Assembly (NCBI GenBank): GCA_964461295.1
Contig: CAYWTX010000434.1
Location: 1-31,707 of the forward strand
Direction of reading: 5' to 3'
Source of the DNA: CAYWTX01 sp964461295
GTDB taxonomy: Bacteria > Planctomycetota > Phycisphaerae > SM23-33
Length of the DNA stretch: 31,707 nucleotides
A program made the translations under genes and the position numbers. The notes beneath the pieces were generated by a model. That model had not been told where the DNA came from and did no database searches. It saw only the letters and a program-made list of their open reading frames with translations. This document shows, piece by piece, positions 22,355 through 31,225 of this stretch. Positions within the stretch are counted from its first letter, which is position 1, and each line of letters begins with the position of its first letter.

Positions 22355-24823
22355 TTGCGTGTGCGTGCGGGGGCGGGGCAGCAGTGGGCTGAACGGGAAG
22401 CGAGTGCGGCTGTGACGCGAGTGACGGGAAGAGTCTGGTTGGCGGGCGTGGCGGCCGCTTTGGCCGTGTCCGCGTCGTACGCCTCCCCGCCTTCCACCAA
22501 AGGCAACCGTCCGCTCCAGCCCACCGAGGAGCTCGAGCTTCGCATGCTGACCGGCATGGTCGGCGATGGCGACCGGGAGGCCAAGACGCGACAGGACGCG
22601 GCCGAGTTGCTCCTGACCCGCACGTACGCCCAGGCGACGGAAGCCCTGCGGGCCTTCCTGGCCGACAGCGCCAATCGCCCCGCGCAGATCGCCGTTGCCG
22701 AAGCCGTCGCACGGCACGGCGGGGGGGCTTCGGAGTTCATCGAGCCGCTCATAGCCATGCTCACCGGCGCCGAGGCGTCGGTGCGCGAGCCGGCCGCCAG
22801 GGCCCTCATGACGTACCGCAACGACGGCGTCATGGAGAAGCTGCTGGGCGTGGCGCGCGACGCGAAGGCGGAGAAGGCGGTGCGGCTGGTGGCGATCTCT
22901 TCGCTTCGTTGGCTGCTGGACAAGCGGGCCGTGGACGCGCTGGTCACGCTGCTGGATGATCGAGATGTGGAGATTCGCGCCGCGGCAGCGGAGACGCTGG
23001 CCCGGATGACGAACATTCGGGCGTTCGCAACCAGCGCCAAGAAGTGGCGCCAGTGGTGGGACCAGAACAAGAACAAGCCCGCCACGGAGTGGCTGGCGGA
23101 TCTCGCCGACAGCCTCGGGCGCGAGAAGACGCGTCTGGAGACGGAGAATTCGGCGCTGCGGAGGCGTTTGGCGGCGGCGATGACCGACCTGTACGCCGCG
23201 ACGCCGGCGGCCGAGCAGGAACGCCTGCTGCTGTCGCTGCTGAAGGATCCGCTGGCCGACGTGCGGGTGGTGGGCGTGCGGCTGGCGGACAAGCGGGTCT
23301 TCGCCGGCGGCAAGGTGGGGCTGGAACTGCGCGGGCAGGTGCGGGCGCTTCTGGCCGACAGCGAGACCGACGTCCGCGGCGCCGCGGCCGCATTGGCGGC
23401 CGCCAGCGGCGACGCCCCGGCGGTGCCCGTCATCGTCGCCCAGCTCAAGACCGAGGAGGTTGCGGCCGTGAAGCAGTCGCTGCTGACGGCCCTGGGCCAG
23501 TTCGCCGACCCGAACACCGTCGATCCCATCATGGGCGAGGTGTGCAGCAAGTACGAAGCCGTGGCGGTGGCCGCAACGGAGGCCCTGGCCCGCGTGGCGG
23601 CCAGGAATCCGCTGGCGGGCAAGGTCCGCGACGAGGCCGTCAAGACGCTGCTGAAATGCCACGGGCAGGGCGGCAACGGCGAGAGCGCCGCGCTTCGCGA
23701 GGCGCTGCTTACCGCCATGGGCACGCTTGCCGACAAGCCCTTCCTGCCCGCGTTGCGGCGCGGGCTGAAGGATCCCGCCGCGACAGTGCGTCTGGCGGCC
23801 GTCAAGGGCGTGGCCAAGTACCACGACGCGGACCTGGCCGACGCGATCGTGCCGTTGGCAGGCGACGAGGACCGCGGCGTGAGGCAGGCGGTCGTCGAGG
23901 CCCTGGAGGCCCTAGGCGGGATCAAGCAGACCCAGACGGTGCTGCAGCGGACCGATCCCGCCGCCGAGCCGGACGCCGGCGTGCGGCAGAAAGCATGGAC
24001 CGTGCTGATGGCGATGCTGGCCGCGGGGGCCTCCGGCTCGCTGGAGGAAGTCTGCGACATGCTGGCCGACCGCAAGGATGCCGTGGCCGAGAGAATCAAG
24101 ATCCGCCAGATGCTCGTGGCGGCCCTGAAGGCCGAGAAGAGCGTCAAGCTTCCCGCCGCACAGCGGAAGCTCGCCGCGACGTTAACGGCCGCGGGCCGGG
24201 CCGCCGACGCGGCCCCGCTGCTGGGCGAGGTGTACTCGCTGCACGCGGCGTCGAAGAACCCCGACGTCAAGGCAGTCTGGCTGGAGTGGGTCGACGCGAT
24301 GCTCCAGGCCGGCGACCTCGGGGTGTTCAAGGCGATCGCCGACGCCAAGGCCGAGGCCCCGGCCGAAGGGCTGAAGCACTTCATCGCGTTCCTGGCATCG
24401 CTGATGTCCGATGGGCGCCACTCGACGGCGGTGCTGCTGGCCGGCGAGGGATTGCGGCAACTCAACGGCAAGTTGGACGCCGAGCAGAAGCAGGCCGTGC
24501 TGGCTGTGCTGGAGGAGGCGCGGACCCGCCAGGCGACGGAGGACCGCCACCGAGTCGCCAAGTTGGCGGCGCAACTGTACGCGACGGACGCGGCCGCCAG
24601 GGCCGCGGCTGTGGGCGAACTGAAGGCGATGGGCGACCGGGCGGCCAGGCCGCTCGTGCTGGAACTGCAGAAGCTGGCTGGCTCGGCCAAGCCGAACACC
24701 GACGCCGAGAAGGCCGTGCTGGAGGTCCTGCCCCAGGTCGCTCCGAAGCTGACGAATTACGACGTGAAGGCCCCGACGGCTGAGCGGCTTCAGAAGATCG
24801 AGGAGTGGCTCAAGCTGCTGTAG
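22355..24823 (+). CDS. Exported HEAT-repeat protein
   Basis: About 822 residues from a TTG at 22355, chosen because GGAGG lies 8 bases before it; GTG codons at 22310 and further in are alternatives. An N-terminal signal sequence (GRVWLAGVAAALAVSASYAS) predicts export. The rest is almost wholly helical with many HEAT-like units, for example AVDALVTLLDDRDVEIRAAA, LLSLLKDPLADVRVVGV, LPALRRGLKDPAATVRLAAV and IVPLAGDEDRGVRQAVVEAL. A coiled segment, TRLETENSALRRRLAAAMTD, interrupts the array at about 265-285. The last 250 residues are less regular and TPR-like. Such proteins are protein-binding scaffolds; the partner is unknown. The stop is followed at once by a tandem 7-bp repeat. Confidence 0.85.
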   Translation: MRVRAGAGQQWAEREASAAVTRVTGRVWLAGVAAALAVSASYASPPSTKGNRPLQPTEELELRMLTGMVGDGDREAKTRQDAAELLLTRTYAQATEALRAFLADSANRPAQIAVAEAVARHGGGASEFIEPLIAMLTGAEASVREPAARALMTYRNDGVMEKLLGVARDAKAEKAVRLVAISSLRWLLDKRAVDALVTLLDDRDVEIRAAAAETLARMTNIRAFATSAKKWRQWWDQNKNKPATEWLADLADSLGREKTRLETENSALRRRLAAAMTDLYAATPAAEQERLLLSLLKDPLADVRVVGVRLADKRVFAGGKVGLELRGQVRALLADSETDVRGAAAALAAASGDAPAVPVIVAQLKTEEVAAVKQSLLTALGQFADPNTVDPIMGEVCSKYEAVAVAATEALARVAARNPLAGKVRDEAVKTLLKCHGQGGNGESAALREALLTAMGTLADKPFLPALRRGLKDPAATVRLAAVKGVAKYHDADLADAIVPLAGDEDRGVRQAVVEALEALGGIKQTQTVLQRTDPAAEPDAGVRQKAWTVLMAMLAAGASGSLEEVCDMLADRKDAVAERIKIRQMLVAALKAEKSVKLPAAQRKLAATLTAAGRAADAAPLLGEVYSLHAASKNPDVKAVWLEWVDAMLQAGDLGVFKAIADAKAEAPAEGLKHFIAFLASLMSDGRHSTAVLLAGEGLRQLNGKLDAEQKQAVLAVLEEARTRQATEDRHRVAKLAAQLYATDAAARAAAVGELKAMGDRAARPLVLELQKLAGSAKPNTDAEKAVLEVLPQVAPKLTNYDVKAPTAERLQKIEEWLKLL

Positions 24824-24827
24824 ATGT

Positions 24828-24876
24828 CCCCAATCCCCAATCCCCAATCCCCAATCCCCAATCCCCAATCCCCAAT
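24828..24876. repeat. Tandem repeat, seven units of CCCCAAT
   Basis: Seven perfect copies of CCCCAAT fill 24828-24876, beginning 5 bases after the stop codon of the HEAT-repeat gene. The perfect copies suggest recent slippage. Because it lies outside any gene, it should not switch a protein on or off. Confidence 0.9.
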
Positions 24877-25028
24877 TGCCGATTCGCCCCCGGTAGACAA
24901 ACAAGTAAGCGCACAGCCTCGGAGGGGCGACAGAAGACAGGCCGACGCGAAGAGTGTCACCCCCCAATGGACCAGGCCGGCAATCGACTCCAAGGGGGCG
25001 TTCCGCTATCGGCGATCGGCGATACGAT

Positions 25029-25114
25029 TGGCCCGGGCGGGACTTGAACCCGCACGACCCTTCTGGGTCAGGGGATTTTAAGTCCCCTGCGTCTGCCAAT
25101 TCCGCCACCGGGCC
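25029..25114 (-). tRNA. tRNA-Leu, anticodon TAA
   Basis: The 86-base minus-strand sequence folds as a class II tRNA. The acceptor stem is GGCCCGG with CCGGGCC. The D-arm holds GGCAGACGC, and the anticodon stem GGGGA/TCCCC encloses loop CTTAAAA with anticodon TAA. A long variable arm (GACCC-AGAA-GGGTC) and a T-arm GCGGG-TTCAAGT-CCCGC follow. The long variable arm and the TAA anticodon identify leucine (UUA codons). The discriminator base is A. CCA is not encoded and must be added by the tRNA nucleotidyltransferase. Confidence 0.97.
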
Positions 25115-25128
25115 GCTCACGTGCACAC

Positions 25129-25157
25129 ACTGTAGTTCTCTTCCAGCGTCAGTACAA
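25129..25157 (-). promoter_or_regulatory. Possible promoter of tRNA-Leu
   Basis: On the minus strand TTGTAC (25157-25152) and TACAGT (25134-25129) are spaced by 17 bases, and the -10 ends 14 bases before the tRNA 5' end. The hexamers match consensus only moderately, so this is supported mainly by position. Confidence 0.35.
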
Positions 25158-25326
25158 CCTTCCGGGCGGATGGGGGTGCACGACGGTAGTTGTGCCTTGG
25201 CCCCTTGAGCCTGGAGAGCGAACCGTCCCATCCGCGGCAGACTGACGCCCGGAGCGTCACCCGGAAGCGATTTCACGTTTGCTTCAGGTTGCGCCCTGAC
25301 AATGCGGCAGTTTGCAGGGAGCGTTC

Positions 25327-25944
25327 ATGTTGACGAAAGCCAGAAAGATCTTCCTCGCCGCCGTCGTTGCCTTGTCGGCAACGGCGATCACGCTTGCGGT
25401 GCTATGGTACCGCGATTACCCCGTCCGGCATTTCGGCGTGGTCGAGAAGAACGCCTTCTACCGCGGCGCCCAACCGGAGGCCGGCGGCTGGCGCCGGCTC
25501 CGCGACGACTTCGGCATCCGCACCGTCATCGACCTCCGCGAAGACCGGTCCAGCCAACCTTGGGCCGTTGCCGAACGCGAATTCTGCGACCGAAACGGTA
25601 TCCGCTATGTGAAGCTGCCGGTCGGGTCGGAAGGGATCACCGATGCCGAACTGCGGACGATCGTCGAGACCGTCGGCGCCCCCGCTTGCCGCCCGGTCTT
25701 CATCCATTGCGAACTGGGTAAGTCCAGGACCGGGGTGGCCGTGGCCGCCTACCGCATCGTGGTCCATGGCTGGACCCTCGATGCCGCGATCGCTGAGGCC
25801 GCGAAGTACAAAGAGAACATGACTGCCCCGTACATCGAGTACCTCAAGCAACTGGCCGGCGGCAACGGCTGGCGCCCGCCCCGTCACCTGACGCAAGGCA
25901 CGGCACCTTCCTCACCCGCCACGCCCGCCGCTCCACGCCGCTAG
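25327..25944 (+). CDS. Membrane-anchored dual-specificity/tyrosine phosphatase-like protein
   Basis: 205 residues from the ATG at 25327, with GGGAG 6 bases upstream. One membrane helix near the N-terminus (IFLAAVVALSATAITLAVLW) anchors it, probably with the catalytic domain outside the cytoplasm. The domain starts FGVVEKNAFYRGAQP, followed by RTVIDLREDR, a segment typical of bacterial DSP/PTP-like phosphatases. The signature HCELGKSRTG has the nucleophile Cys128 and Arg134. The general-acid Asp is not obvious. It removes phosphate from phosphotyrosine or related phosphoester substrates; a lipid or inositide substrate is possible. A Pro/Ala-rich tail follows. It faces the convergent YejM-like gene 50 bases away. 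Confidence 0.88.
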   Translation: MLTKARKIFLAAVVALSATAITLAVLWYRDYPVRHFGVVEKNAFYRGAQPEAGGWRRLRDDFGIRTVIDLREDRSSQPWAVAEREFCDRNGIRYVKLPVGSEGITDAELRTIVETVGAPACRPVFIHCELGKSRTGVAVAAYRIVVHGWTLDAAIAEAAKYKENMTAPYIEYLKQLAGGNGWRPPRHLTQGTAPSSPATPAAPRR

Positions 25945-25994
25945 CGCGTGCCGACGGAGATGGGCAGGGAAGGGGATGCTTGGGGGACCGGGGG

Positions 25995-27971
25995 TCACTT
26001 GCTGAACGCGCCTAGCTGCCTGAGGACCTGCATGAGCGCGGCGCGACGGCTGCTATAGACTTCCCTGGCGTCCTGGACTTCGACGTCGTCGGCGGTCTTG
26101 ACGATCTGCCGCCCCACGCTGTAGCCTTTGAGCGGAAACACCACCTTGTACTGCGAATCGACGTAGGCCAGCGTATCCCACCCGCTGGCGATGGCGTAAT
26201 CGCGCCGAACGGGGCCCAAGAGGCTGTGGCCGAAGGAATAGTCCTCGGCGGGGTTGGTCACGCCCAGAAGGGGCAGCAGCGTCGCGGGGACGTCCAGGTG
26301 GCTGGTCATCCGCGTCACCTGCTGGGGGGCTCGGCCGGGCACGTGAAGAATCAGGGGGGTGCGGATCTCGCCCTCCTCGAACCCGCCGGCATGGCCCCAG
26401 TGGCCCTGCTCCATGAATTGCTCGCCGTGGTCTCCGGCGACCAGGATCACCGTGGAGTCCAGAAGGCCCTTGGACTCCAGGTAGGCCAGCACGCGCTGCA
26501 ACTGGGTGTCCAGGTGGTTGCAGGCGTTGACGTAGCGGTTGCGGATCAGGCCGATGTCTCTCTTCGTGTCGAGCGTGGCGTAATTGACGGTCTCCAGGTA
26601 GGGCTTGCGGATCGCGCACTCGTCGGGGAAGTAGTATCGGGCGTGGGGCGAGTCGAAGAACATAAACGCGAAGAACGGGCGGGACCGATCCCTCGCTTCG
26701 ATGGCGGCGAGCATCCGGCTGGTGCACTGGCGATCGCGCTGCCAGGTCATCCCGTTGGCGTCGAACACGTGGAGTTGGCTCTTGGGCAGCGAGGCGAAGA
26801 TCGTCCGGTCGAACTCCGGGTAGGTGAACGTCATCGTGCTGTAGACGAACATCTGGTAGTCCCTCTGCCGGAGCACGTCCAGCAGAGCGGGACCTCGGCA
26901 CTCGTCCTTGAAAGCGAACCAGTAGGGCCCGTAGAGTCCATAGAACATTCCAAACAGGGCCATCCGCGTCTCGTGCCCGCCGCTGTAGTGGCGGCGGAAC
27001 CAGGAGGCCCGGTGGGCGAAGGCCCACGTGGCGGGCATGATGTTCGGATCGACCATGTCGGCCCGCCAGCTTTCGGCCACCAGCATCACCAGGTTGCAGG
27101 GCTTGTCAACAGGCTGGAGGTTCAGGGGATGCAGCGGGTACTGGAGGCTCAGGGGGTTCGTCTTCATCCGGAAGGCGTTGTCGCCGGCGGGCGGCAGCCC
27201 CAGCCGCGTCAGGATCTCCTTCATCGTCAGCGGCAGGTAGAGCGGGAACGCCTCCGCGGTTCGCAGGATGGGCGCATAGGCCTGCGAGTCGCTGACGGCG
27301 TGGGCCAGGGCCTGGAACGTCGCCGCCGCGAACAGCACGGCAAGGGCCGCGATCCGCACGGGCCGGTTCAGCACGCGCCGCAGGAGTTCCCGGAGGCGGC
27401 GCACCTTCACGGCCACCAGCAGCAGCACCGCCTGGCCCGCGACGAGGGCGGCGATCAGGAGGGCGAAGTACAGAATCGCCTGGCTGCCCATTTCCATGGA
27501 TTCGATGCCGCCCGGGGTGGTCAGCAGAACCCAGACGTACCCGTTCAGGTGCCAGCGGAACATGCGGTACACCGTGGCGTCGGCAGTCAGGAAGACCTGA
27601 ATGGCGCCACATCCCAGGATGGCCAGTCCGCAGACCAGCACCGGGTGCAACCACGTGAGCCGCCGGGATGAACGGCGGCCGGCGCCCCAACTCAAGAGCC
27701 GCTCCAGCGAGAACACCGGCACCATCACCGGAAGCAGGAACAGCAGCGGGTAGGTCACAAACACCGCGCCGGCAAAGACGGCCGCGATCACGCTGACGCA
27801 GTGCGTCTGCCAGAGGTACGGCGACATGTTGAGCAGCAGTGCAAGATACGTCAGCAGGAAGAAGGTCCAGAGCCCCTGCCGGCGTCGACGCGCAAGGCAA
27901 CCGACGCGTTCTCCCGGCGCAGTTGCCTGCGTCGGCATCGGCACAGGCACTTGGCTGGTGGGGGATCGCAT
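25995..27971 (-). CDS. YejM/PbgA-like inner-membrane protein with sulfatase-fold domain
   Basis: 658 residues from the ATG at 27971; the open frame continues upstream but would overlap the divergent gene. About five N-terminal membrane helices match the DUF3413 part of E. coli YejM, including FRWHLNGYVWVLLTTP and the linker YAPILRTAEAFPLYLPLTMK. A sulfatase/alkaline-phosphatase-fold domain follows from about residue 290. The metal-site residues of active relatives are visible: Glu300 (LVAESWRAD), Thr335 in the nucleophile position (GGHETRMA), Asp514-His515 (AGDHGEQF) and His527 (HWGHAGG). It may transfer or cleave phosphoglycerol, phosphoethanolamine or sulfate groups on envelope lipids. E. 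coli PbgA instead works as a regulator of lipopolysaccharide synthesis. The start has no clear ribosome binding site. Confidence 0.88.
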   Translation of the reverse strand: MRSPTSQVPVPMPTQATAPGERVGCLARRRRQGLWTFFLLTYLALLLNMSPYLWQTHCVSVIAAVFAGAVFVTYPLLFLLPVMVPVFSLERLLSWGAGRRSSRRLTWLHPVLVCGLAILGCGAIQVFLTADATVYRMFRWHLNGYVWVLLTTPGGIESMEMGSQAILYFALLIAALVAGQAVLLLVAVKVRRLRELLRRVLNRPVRIAALAVLFAAATFQALAHAVSDSQAYAPILRTAEAFPLYLPLTMKEILTRLGLPPAGDNAFRMKTNPLSLQYPLHPLNLQPVDKPCNLVMLVAESWRADMVDPNIMPATWAFAHRASWFRRHYSGGHETRMALFGMFYGLYGPYWFAFKDECRGPALLDVLRQRDYQMFVYSTMTFTYPEFDRTIFASLPKSQLHVFDANGMTWQRDRQCTSRMLAAIEARDRSRPFFAFMFFDSPHARYYFPDECAIRKPYLETVNYATLDTKRDIGLIRNRYVNACNHLDTQLQRVLAYLESKGLLDSTVILVAGDHGEQFMEQGHWGHAGGFEEGEIRTPLILHVPGRAPQQVTRMTSHLDVPATLLPLLGVTNPAEDYSFGHSLLGPVRRDYAIASGWDTLAYVDSQYKVVFPLKGYSVGRQIVKTADDVEVQDAREVYSSRRAALMQVLRQLGAFSK

Positions 27972-28215
27972 GGCTGACCCGGTACTCCCGTACGCATTCC
28001 TGTCGACGCCCGCTGTCGCCAGTCTGCGGGATTGTACCCTGTTCCTGGGGCTGCGACGAACCAATTCGGGGCGCCCCAGGTCCTTCGTGCGCGGCGCCCG
28101 GGGCTGGTGTTTTCTCGCCCGCGCCAGGGCGGCAACTCGGCAACCCCGAATCCTTCTATTGCCGGGCGGCTGTTCGGGATATGCTGTGGTTTCCGGATGC
28201 CGGGAAGGAAACCAC

Positions 28216-29706
28216 ATGCCAAGTTCGCGGAGAAGCCTTGTTGCCGTCTGGTCGCTCCTGACCCTATCGCTTGCTCCGGCGCTTGCTCAGGCCGGCGAGG
28301 CCGGCGAGGCCGCGAAGGCCCAGAGGCAGTACATGGCTGTGATGGTGAACGGCAGGAAGCTGGGCTACGAGGTGTACACGCGGCAGGCCCGCGACGGCAA
28401 GGTCGTCACTTCGCAGGAGATAGCGATCAGTCTCATGCGGGGGACCGTGCCGCTGTCGATTCGCATCGTGGAGAAGTGCACGGAGACGGCTGAGGGCAAG
28501 CCGCTGGGCTTCGCGTGCGAGCAGGACATGGGGATCGCGCGGCAGGTGATCGAGGGGCAGGTCGAGGGCGAGAAGCTGCACGTCACCACAAGGCAGGGCA
28601 AGACCGAACGGAAGCAGACGGTCGACTGGCCCAGGGACGCCGTGATGATGGAGGGGGCGCGGCTGCGGACCGTGGCCGAGGGGCTGACGGAAGGGACGAA
28701 GTACACGATCAAGGTATACTCGGTCGGGATGCAGATGGCCGTGGACGGCGCATCCACGGTGGGCGCCGCAAAGGACGTGGACCTGCTGGGGCGGGTCGTG
28801 CGGTTGACGGAGGTGAAGACGGTGATCGCGGCTCCGACGGGCAAGGTGGAGAGCACCAGCTACGTGGACGACAAGTGCGACGCGTTGAAGATCATCGTGC
28901 CGATGATGGGAATGACGATGGAGATGCTGGCGTGCAGCAAGGAAGTGGCGACGGCGCCCGGCGAGCCGATGGACTTCTTCGACAACATGCTGGTGACGTG
29001 CCCCGCGGCGCTGGGCGAGGCGGGTGCGGCCAGGAGCGTCACGTACAGCATCCGCCCCGTGGGCGAGAAGGCGGACCTGAAGTTCCTGGGCGGGCCGAGC
29101 CAGAAGGTGGCGGCGGGCGCCGGCGGGGCGGTCACGGTGACGGTCGCGCCGGCGGCGGCGGCGAAGGGGGCGGCGCTGCCGTACAAGGGGGATGCCGCCG
29201 AGGCGCTGTCGGCGCTGAAGCCGGCGAGGTTCCTTCAGAGCGACGACGCGAAGGTGAAGGAACTCGCCCGCCAGGCGACGGCGGGGCAGGAGGACGCGGC
29301 CGGGGCGGCGAAGGCGATCCAGGACTTCGTGGCGACGTACGTGAGGAAGAAGGACATGACGGTGGGGTACGCGACGGCGGCGGAGGTCGCGACGGCGCGG
29401 CAGGGCGACTGCACCGAACACGCGGTGCTGGCGGCGGCGATGTGCCGGGCGGCGGGGATACCGGCCCAGGTGGTGACGGGGCTGGCGTACGTGGGCGAGT
29501 TCGCGGGCCGCAAGAACGTGTTCGTGCCGCACGCGTGGTTCCGCGCGTGGATCGGGGGGCAGTGGATTGACTATGATGCGGCGCTGCGGCGTTTCGACGC
29601 CGGGCACATCGCGTTGATGGCCGGCGACGGCGACCCCGGCGAGTTCTTCGGCGCCATCGGCACGTTGGGACAGTTCCGCATCGAGAGCGTGAAGGTGGAG
29701 AAGTAG
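28216..29706 (+). CDS. Exported transglutaminase-like domain protein
   Basis: 496 residues. The ATG at 28216 has AAGGAA 6 bases upstream and opens a signal peptide (MPSSRRSLVAVWSLLTLSLA, then PALAQA). Residues 30-340 form a beta-rich region of unknown family, beginning YMAVMVNGRKLGYEVYT. The C-terminal transglutaminase/cysteine-protease fold has the full triad: Cys399 in RQGDCTEHAVLAAAMCRAAG, His439 in PHAWFRAW and Asp452 in GQWIDYD. It probably cleaves or crosslinks peptide bonds outside the cytoplasm. It is divergent from the YejM-like gene with about 240 bases between the starts, and a TATGCT box at about 28177-28182 may be part of its promoter. Confidence 0.88.
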   Translation: MPSSRRSLVAVWSLLTLSLAPALAQAGEAGEAAKAQRQYMAVMVNGRKLGYEVYTRQARDGKVVTSQEIAISLMRGTVPLSIRIVEKCTETAEGKPLGFACEQDMGIARQVIEGQVEGEKLHVTTRQGKTERKQTVDWPRDAVMMEGARLRTVAEGLTEGTKYTIKVYSVGMQMAVDGASTVGAAKDVDLLGRVVRLTEVKTVIAAPTGKVESTSYVDDKCDALKIIVPMMGMTMEMLACSKEVATAPGEPMDFFDNMLVTCPAALGEAGAARSVTYSIRPVGEKADLKFLGGPSQKVAAGAGGAVTVTVAPAAAAKGAALPYKGDAAEALSALKPARFLQSDDAKVKELARQATAGQEDAAGAAKAIQDFVATYVRKKDMTVGYATAAEVATARQGDCTEHAVLAAAMCRAAGIPAQVVTGLAYVGEFAGRKNVFVPHAWFRAWIGGQWIDYDAALRRFDAGHIALMAGDGDPGEFFGAIGTLGQFRIESVKVEK

Positions 29707-29806
29707 GGGGGAGAAGAACCGCCAGGAGGCAAGGGCGTCCGAGGAGTTGCTTCGCGAGGGATCGCGGATGTTCCGGTTGACGCGCGGGGGTAGTAGAGGA
29801 CTGGCG

Positions 29807-30478
29807 ATGAGAATTGCGGCGGTATTGGGAAGCCCGCACGGGCTGAAAGGCGCCACGGGCACGCTGATGGCGGAGGTGGTTCGCGGCTGCCGGGAGGCCG
29901 GCGCGGACGTGGACGTGCTTTCCCTGAGGGAACTGGTGGTGAATCCGTGCCGGGCGTGCGACGCATGCCACAAGGTCGGCCAATGCCCGCAGAACGACGG
30001 CTTCGAGACGGTGAAGACGGCCATGCTGGCGGCCGACGGGATCGTCCTGGCCAGCCCGAACTACATCGTGAGCGTCAGTGCGCAGATGAAGGCGCTGCTG
30101 GATCGGTGGTGCGGCCCGCTGCACTGCATCCTTCTGCGGGAGAAGTACGCGGTGGCGGTGGAGACATCCGGCGGGGCCGGCGGCGAGGGCGTGCGGGAGT
30201 ACATGCTCCGCGTGGAGCGGATGATGGGCTGCTGGACGGTCGGCAGCATCGGCGCGACAGGCATCGGCCTGGCCGACGCGGCGCGGCGACAGGCGGCGTT
30301 CGCGGCCGCGGGCGAACTGGGCCGCGCGCTGGTGGATGCGATCACGCGGAAGAAGACATACCCCGAGCAGGTGGCGGAGCGGGACGCGTTCTTCGAGCGG
30401 ATGAAGATGCTGATCGGCTTCCGTAAGGATGAATGGGCGTACGAGCGCGACCACTGGAAGGCGAAGGGTTGGCTGTAG
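29807..30478 (+). CDS. NAD(P)H-dependent FMN reductase / iron-sulfur flavoprotein-like
   Basis: 223 residues from the ATG at 29807, with AGAGGA 7 bases upstream. The flavodoxin fold starts MRIAAVLGSPHG and GATGTLM, the phosphate-binding loop for FMN. NPCRACDACHKVGQCPQNDG gives a C-x2-C-x2-C-x5-C motif that can hold an iron-sulfur cluster or simply mark the flavodoxin_2/ISF family. IVLASPNYIVSVSAQMKALLDRW follows, the usual second FMN loop. It likely passes electrons from NAD(P)H or ferredoxin to a small acceptor. The C-terminal 70 residues are helical. It follows the transglutaminase-like gene by 100 bases and ends 16 bases before the converging rhomboid relic. Confidence 0.9.
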   Translation: MRIAAVLGSPHGLKGATGTLMAEVVRGCREAGADVDVLSLRELVVNPCRACDACHKVGQCPQNDGFETVKTAMLAADGIVLASPNYIVSVSAQMKALLDRWCGPLHCILLREKYAVAVETSGGAGGEGVREYMLRVERMMGCWTVGSIGATGIGLADAARRQAAFAAAGELGRALVDAITRKKTYPEQVAERDAFFERMKMLIGFRKDEWAYERDHWKAKGWL

Positions 30479-30494
30479 GGGAAGGGTAACAGAC

Positions 30495-31211
30495 CTACTG
30501 CTTCCCGATGCCCAGGACCCGCAGGAGCGTTTCTTCGTCCTCCTCCGGTCGGAGGATGCCTGTGAAGGCGCAAAGGAAAGCCGCGAAGAAGCCGGCCAGG
30601 AAGCCGCCAACGTGGGCCTAGTACGCTACGTTGTGACTGGAGCCCAGGGCCAGGCATCCCACATCCCATACCACCCAATAGAGGATGATCCATCCGCTGG
30701 AAAGGGTGAACGAACTTCCGAAGATGCCAAACAGCCAGACACAGGTGACGTCGTTCCGGGGGAAGAACACGAGGAACGCTCCCATAATGCCGCAGATGGC
30801 CCCCGATGCGCCCAGGACGGGGGTGCCGTTGAACAGGTAATGCGCCATCCCGCCCGCAAAGGCAGCCAAGGCGTAGAGGGCCATGTACCCCAGATGGCGG
30901 AACTTGTAGTTGACCGCGTTGCCGAACACCCACAGGAAGATCATATTCCCCGTGAGATGAATTATCCCAATGTGTACAAACGCGGAACTCACAGAAGATA
31001 CGCACGCCGGCATGGTCCGGACGACCTCCGCCTCCCCCATCAGCCGAGCCAGGGGATCGTTGCTCGGCGGCAATACGCCCATCATCTTGTAGAGGAAGCC
31101 GTCGTCAAGGAAGCCTGCAATGCTGAGCAGGATCGTCGCCGCCACGATAGTGATATTGGCGATCGGCCGTTCATCGGTCGGCACGTGGGCCTTGAGCGGA
31201 ACAAGAGCCAT
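30495..31211 (-). pseudogene. Rhomboid-family intramembrane protease, interrupted by an in-frame amber codon
   Basis: A 239-codon frame (start ATG 31211, AGGAAAG about 7 bases upstream; final TAG at 30495) encodes a rhomboid protease with an internal TAG at codon 198 (30618-30620). Before it are the family features: HLTGNMIFLWVFGNAVN, and the nucleophile Ser in VLGASGAICGIMGAFL. Right after the TAG the same frame reads AHVGGFLAGF, which contains the catalytic His, and runs 40 residues to a normal stop. In relatives the residue at the TAG is Trp, so TGG-to-TAG is the likely change. Without readthrough the truncated product lacks the Ser-His dyad and cannot be active. Neighbouring genes use TAG as a true stop. 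Confidence 0.85.
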
Positions 31212-31225
31212 GGCAACTTTCCTGT

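Noticed and set aside
22294..24699. An 801-codon minus-strand open frame opposite the HEAT-repeat gene
   Set aside because: Ser/Ala/Arg-rich, without signal, motif or ribosome binding site. The plus-strand frame has a signal peptide and repeating HEAT units.
24828..24876. A CRISPR array
   Set aside because: The repeats are contiguous 7-bp units without spacers, and no cas gene is present in the window.
28264..30024. A 586-codon minus-strand open frame opposite the transglutaminase-like gene
   Set aside because: His/Arg-rich translation without any family pattern; opposite a gene with a complete catalytic triad.
30618..30620. Genome-wide reassignment of TAG to Trp
   Set aside because: Several intact genes in this window (mutL, subunits A and K, the HEAT-repeat gene) end at TAG where the family ends, so TAG is read as stop.
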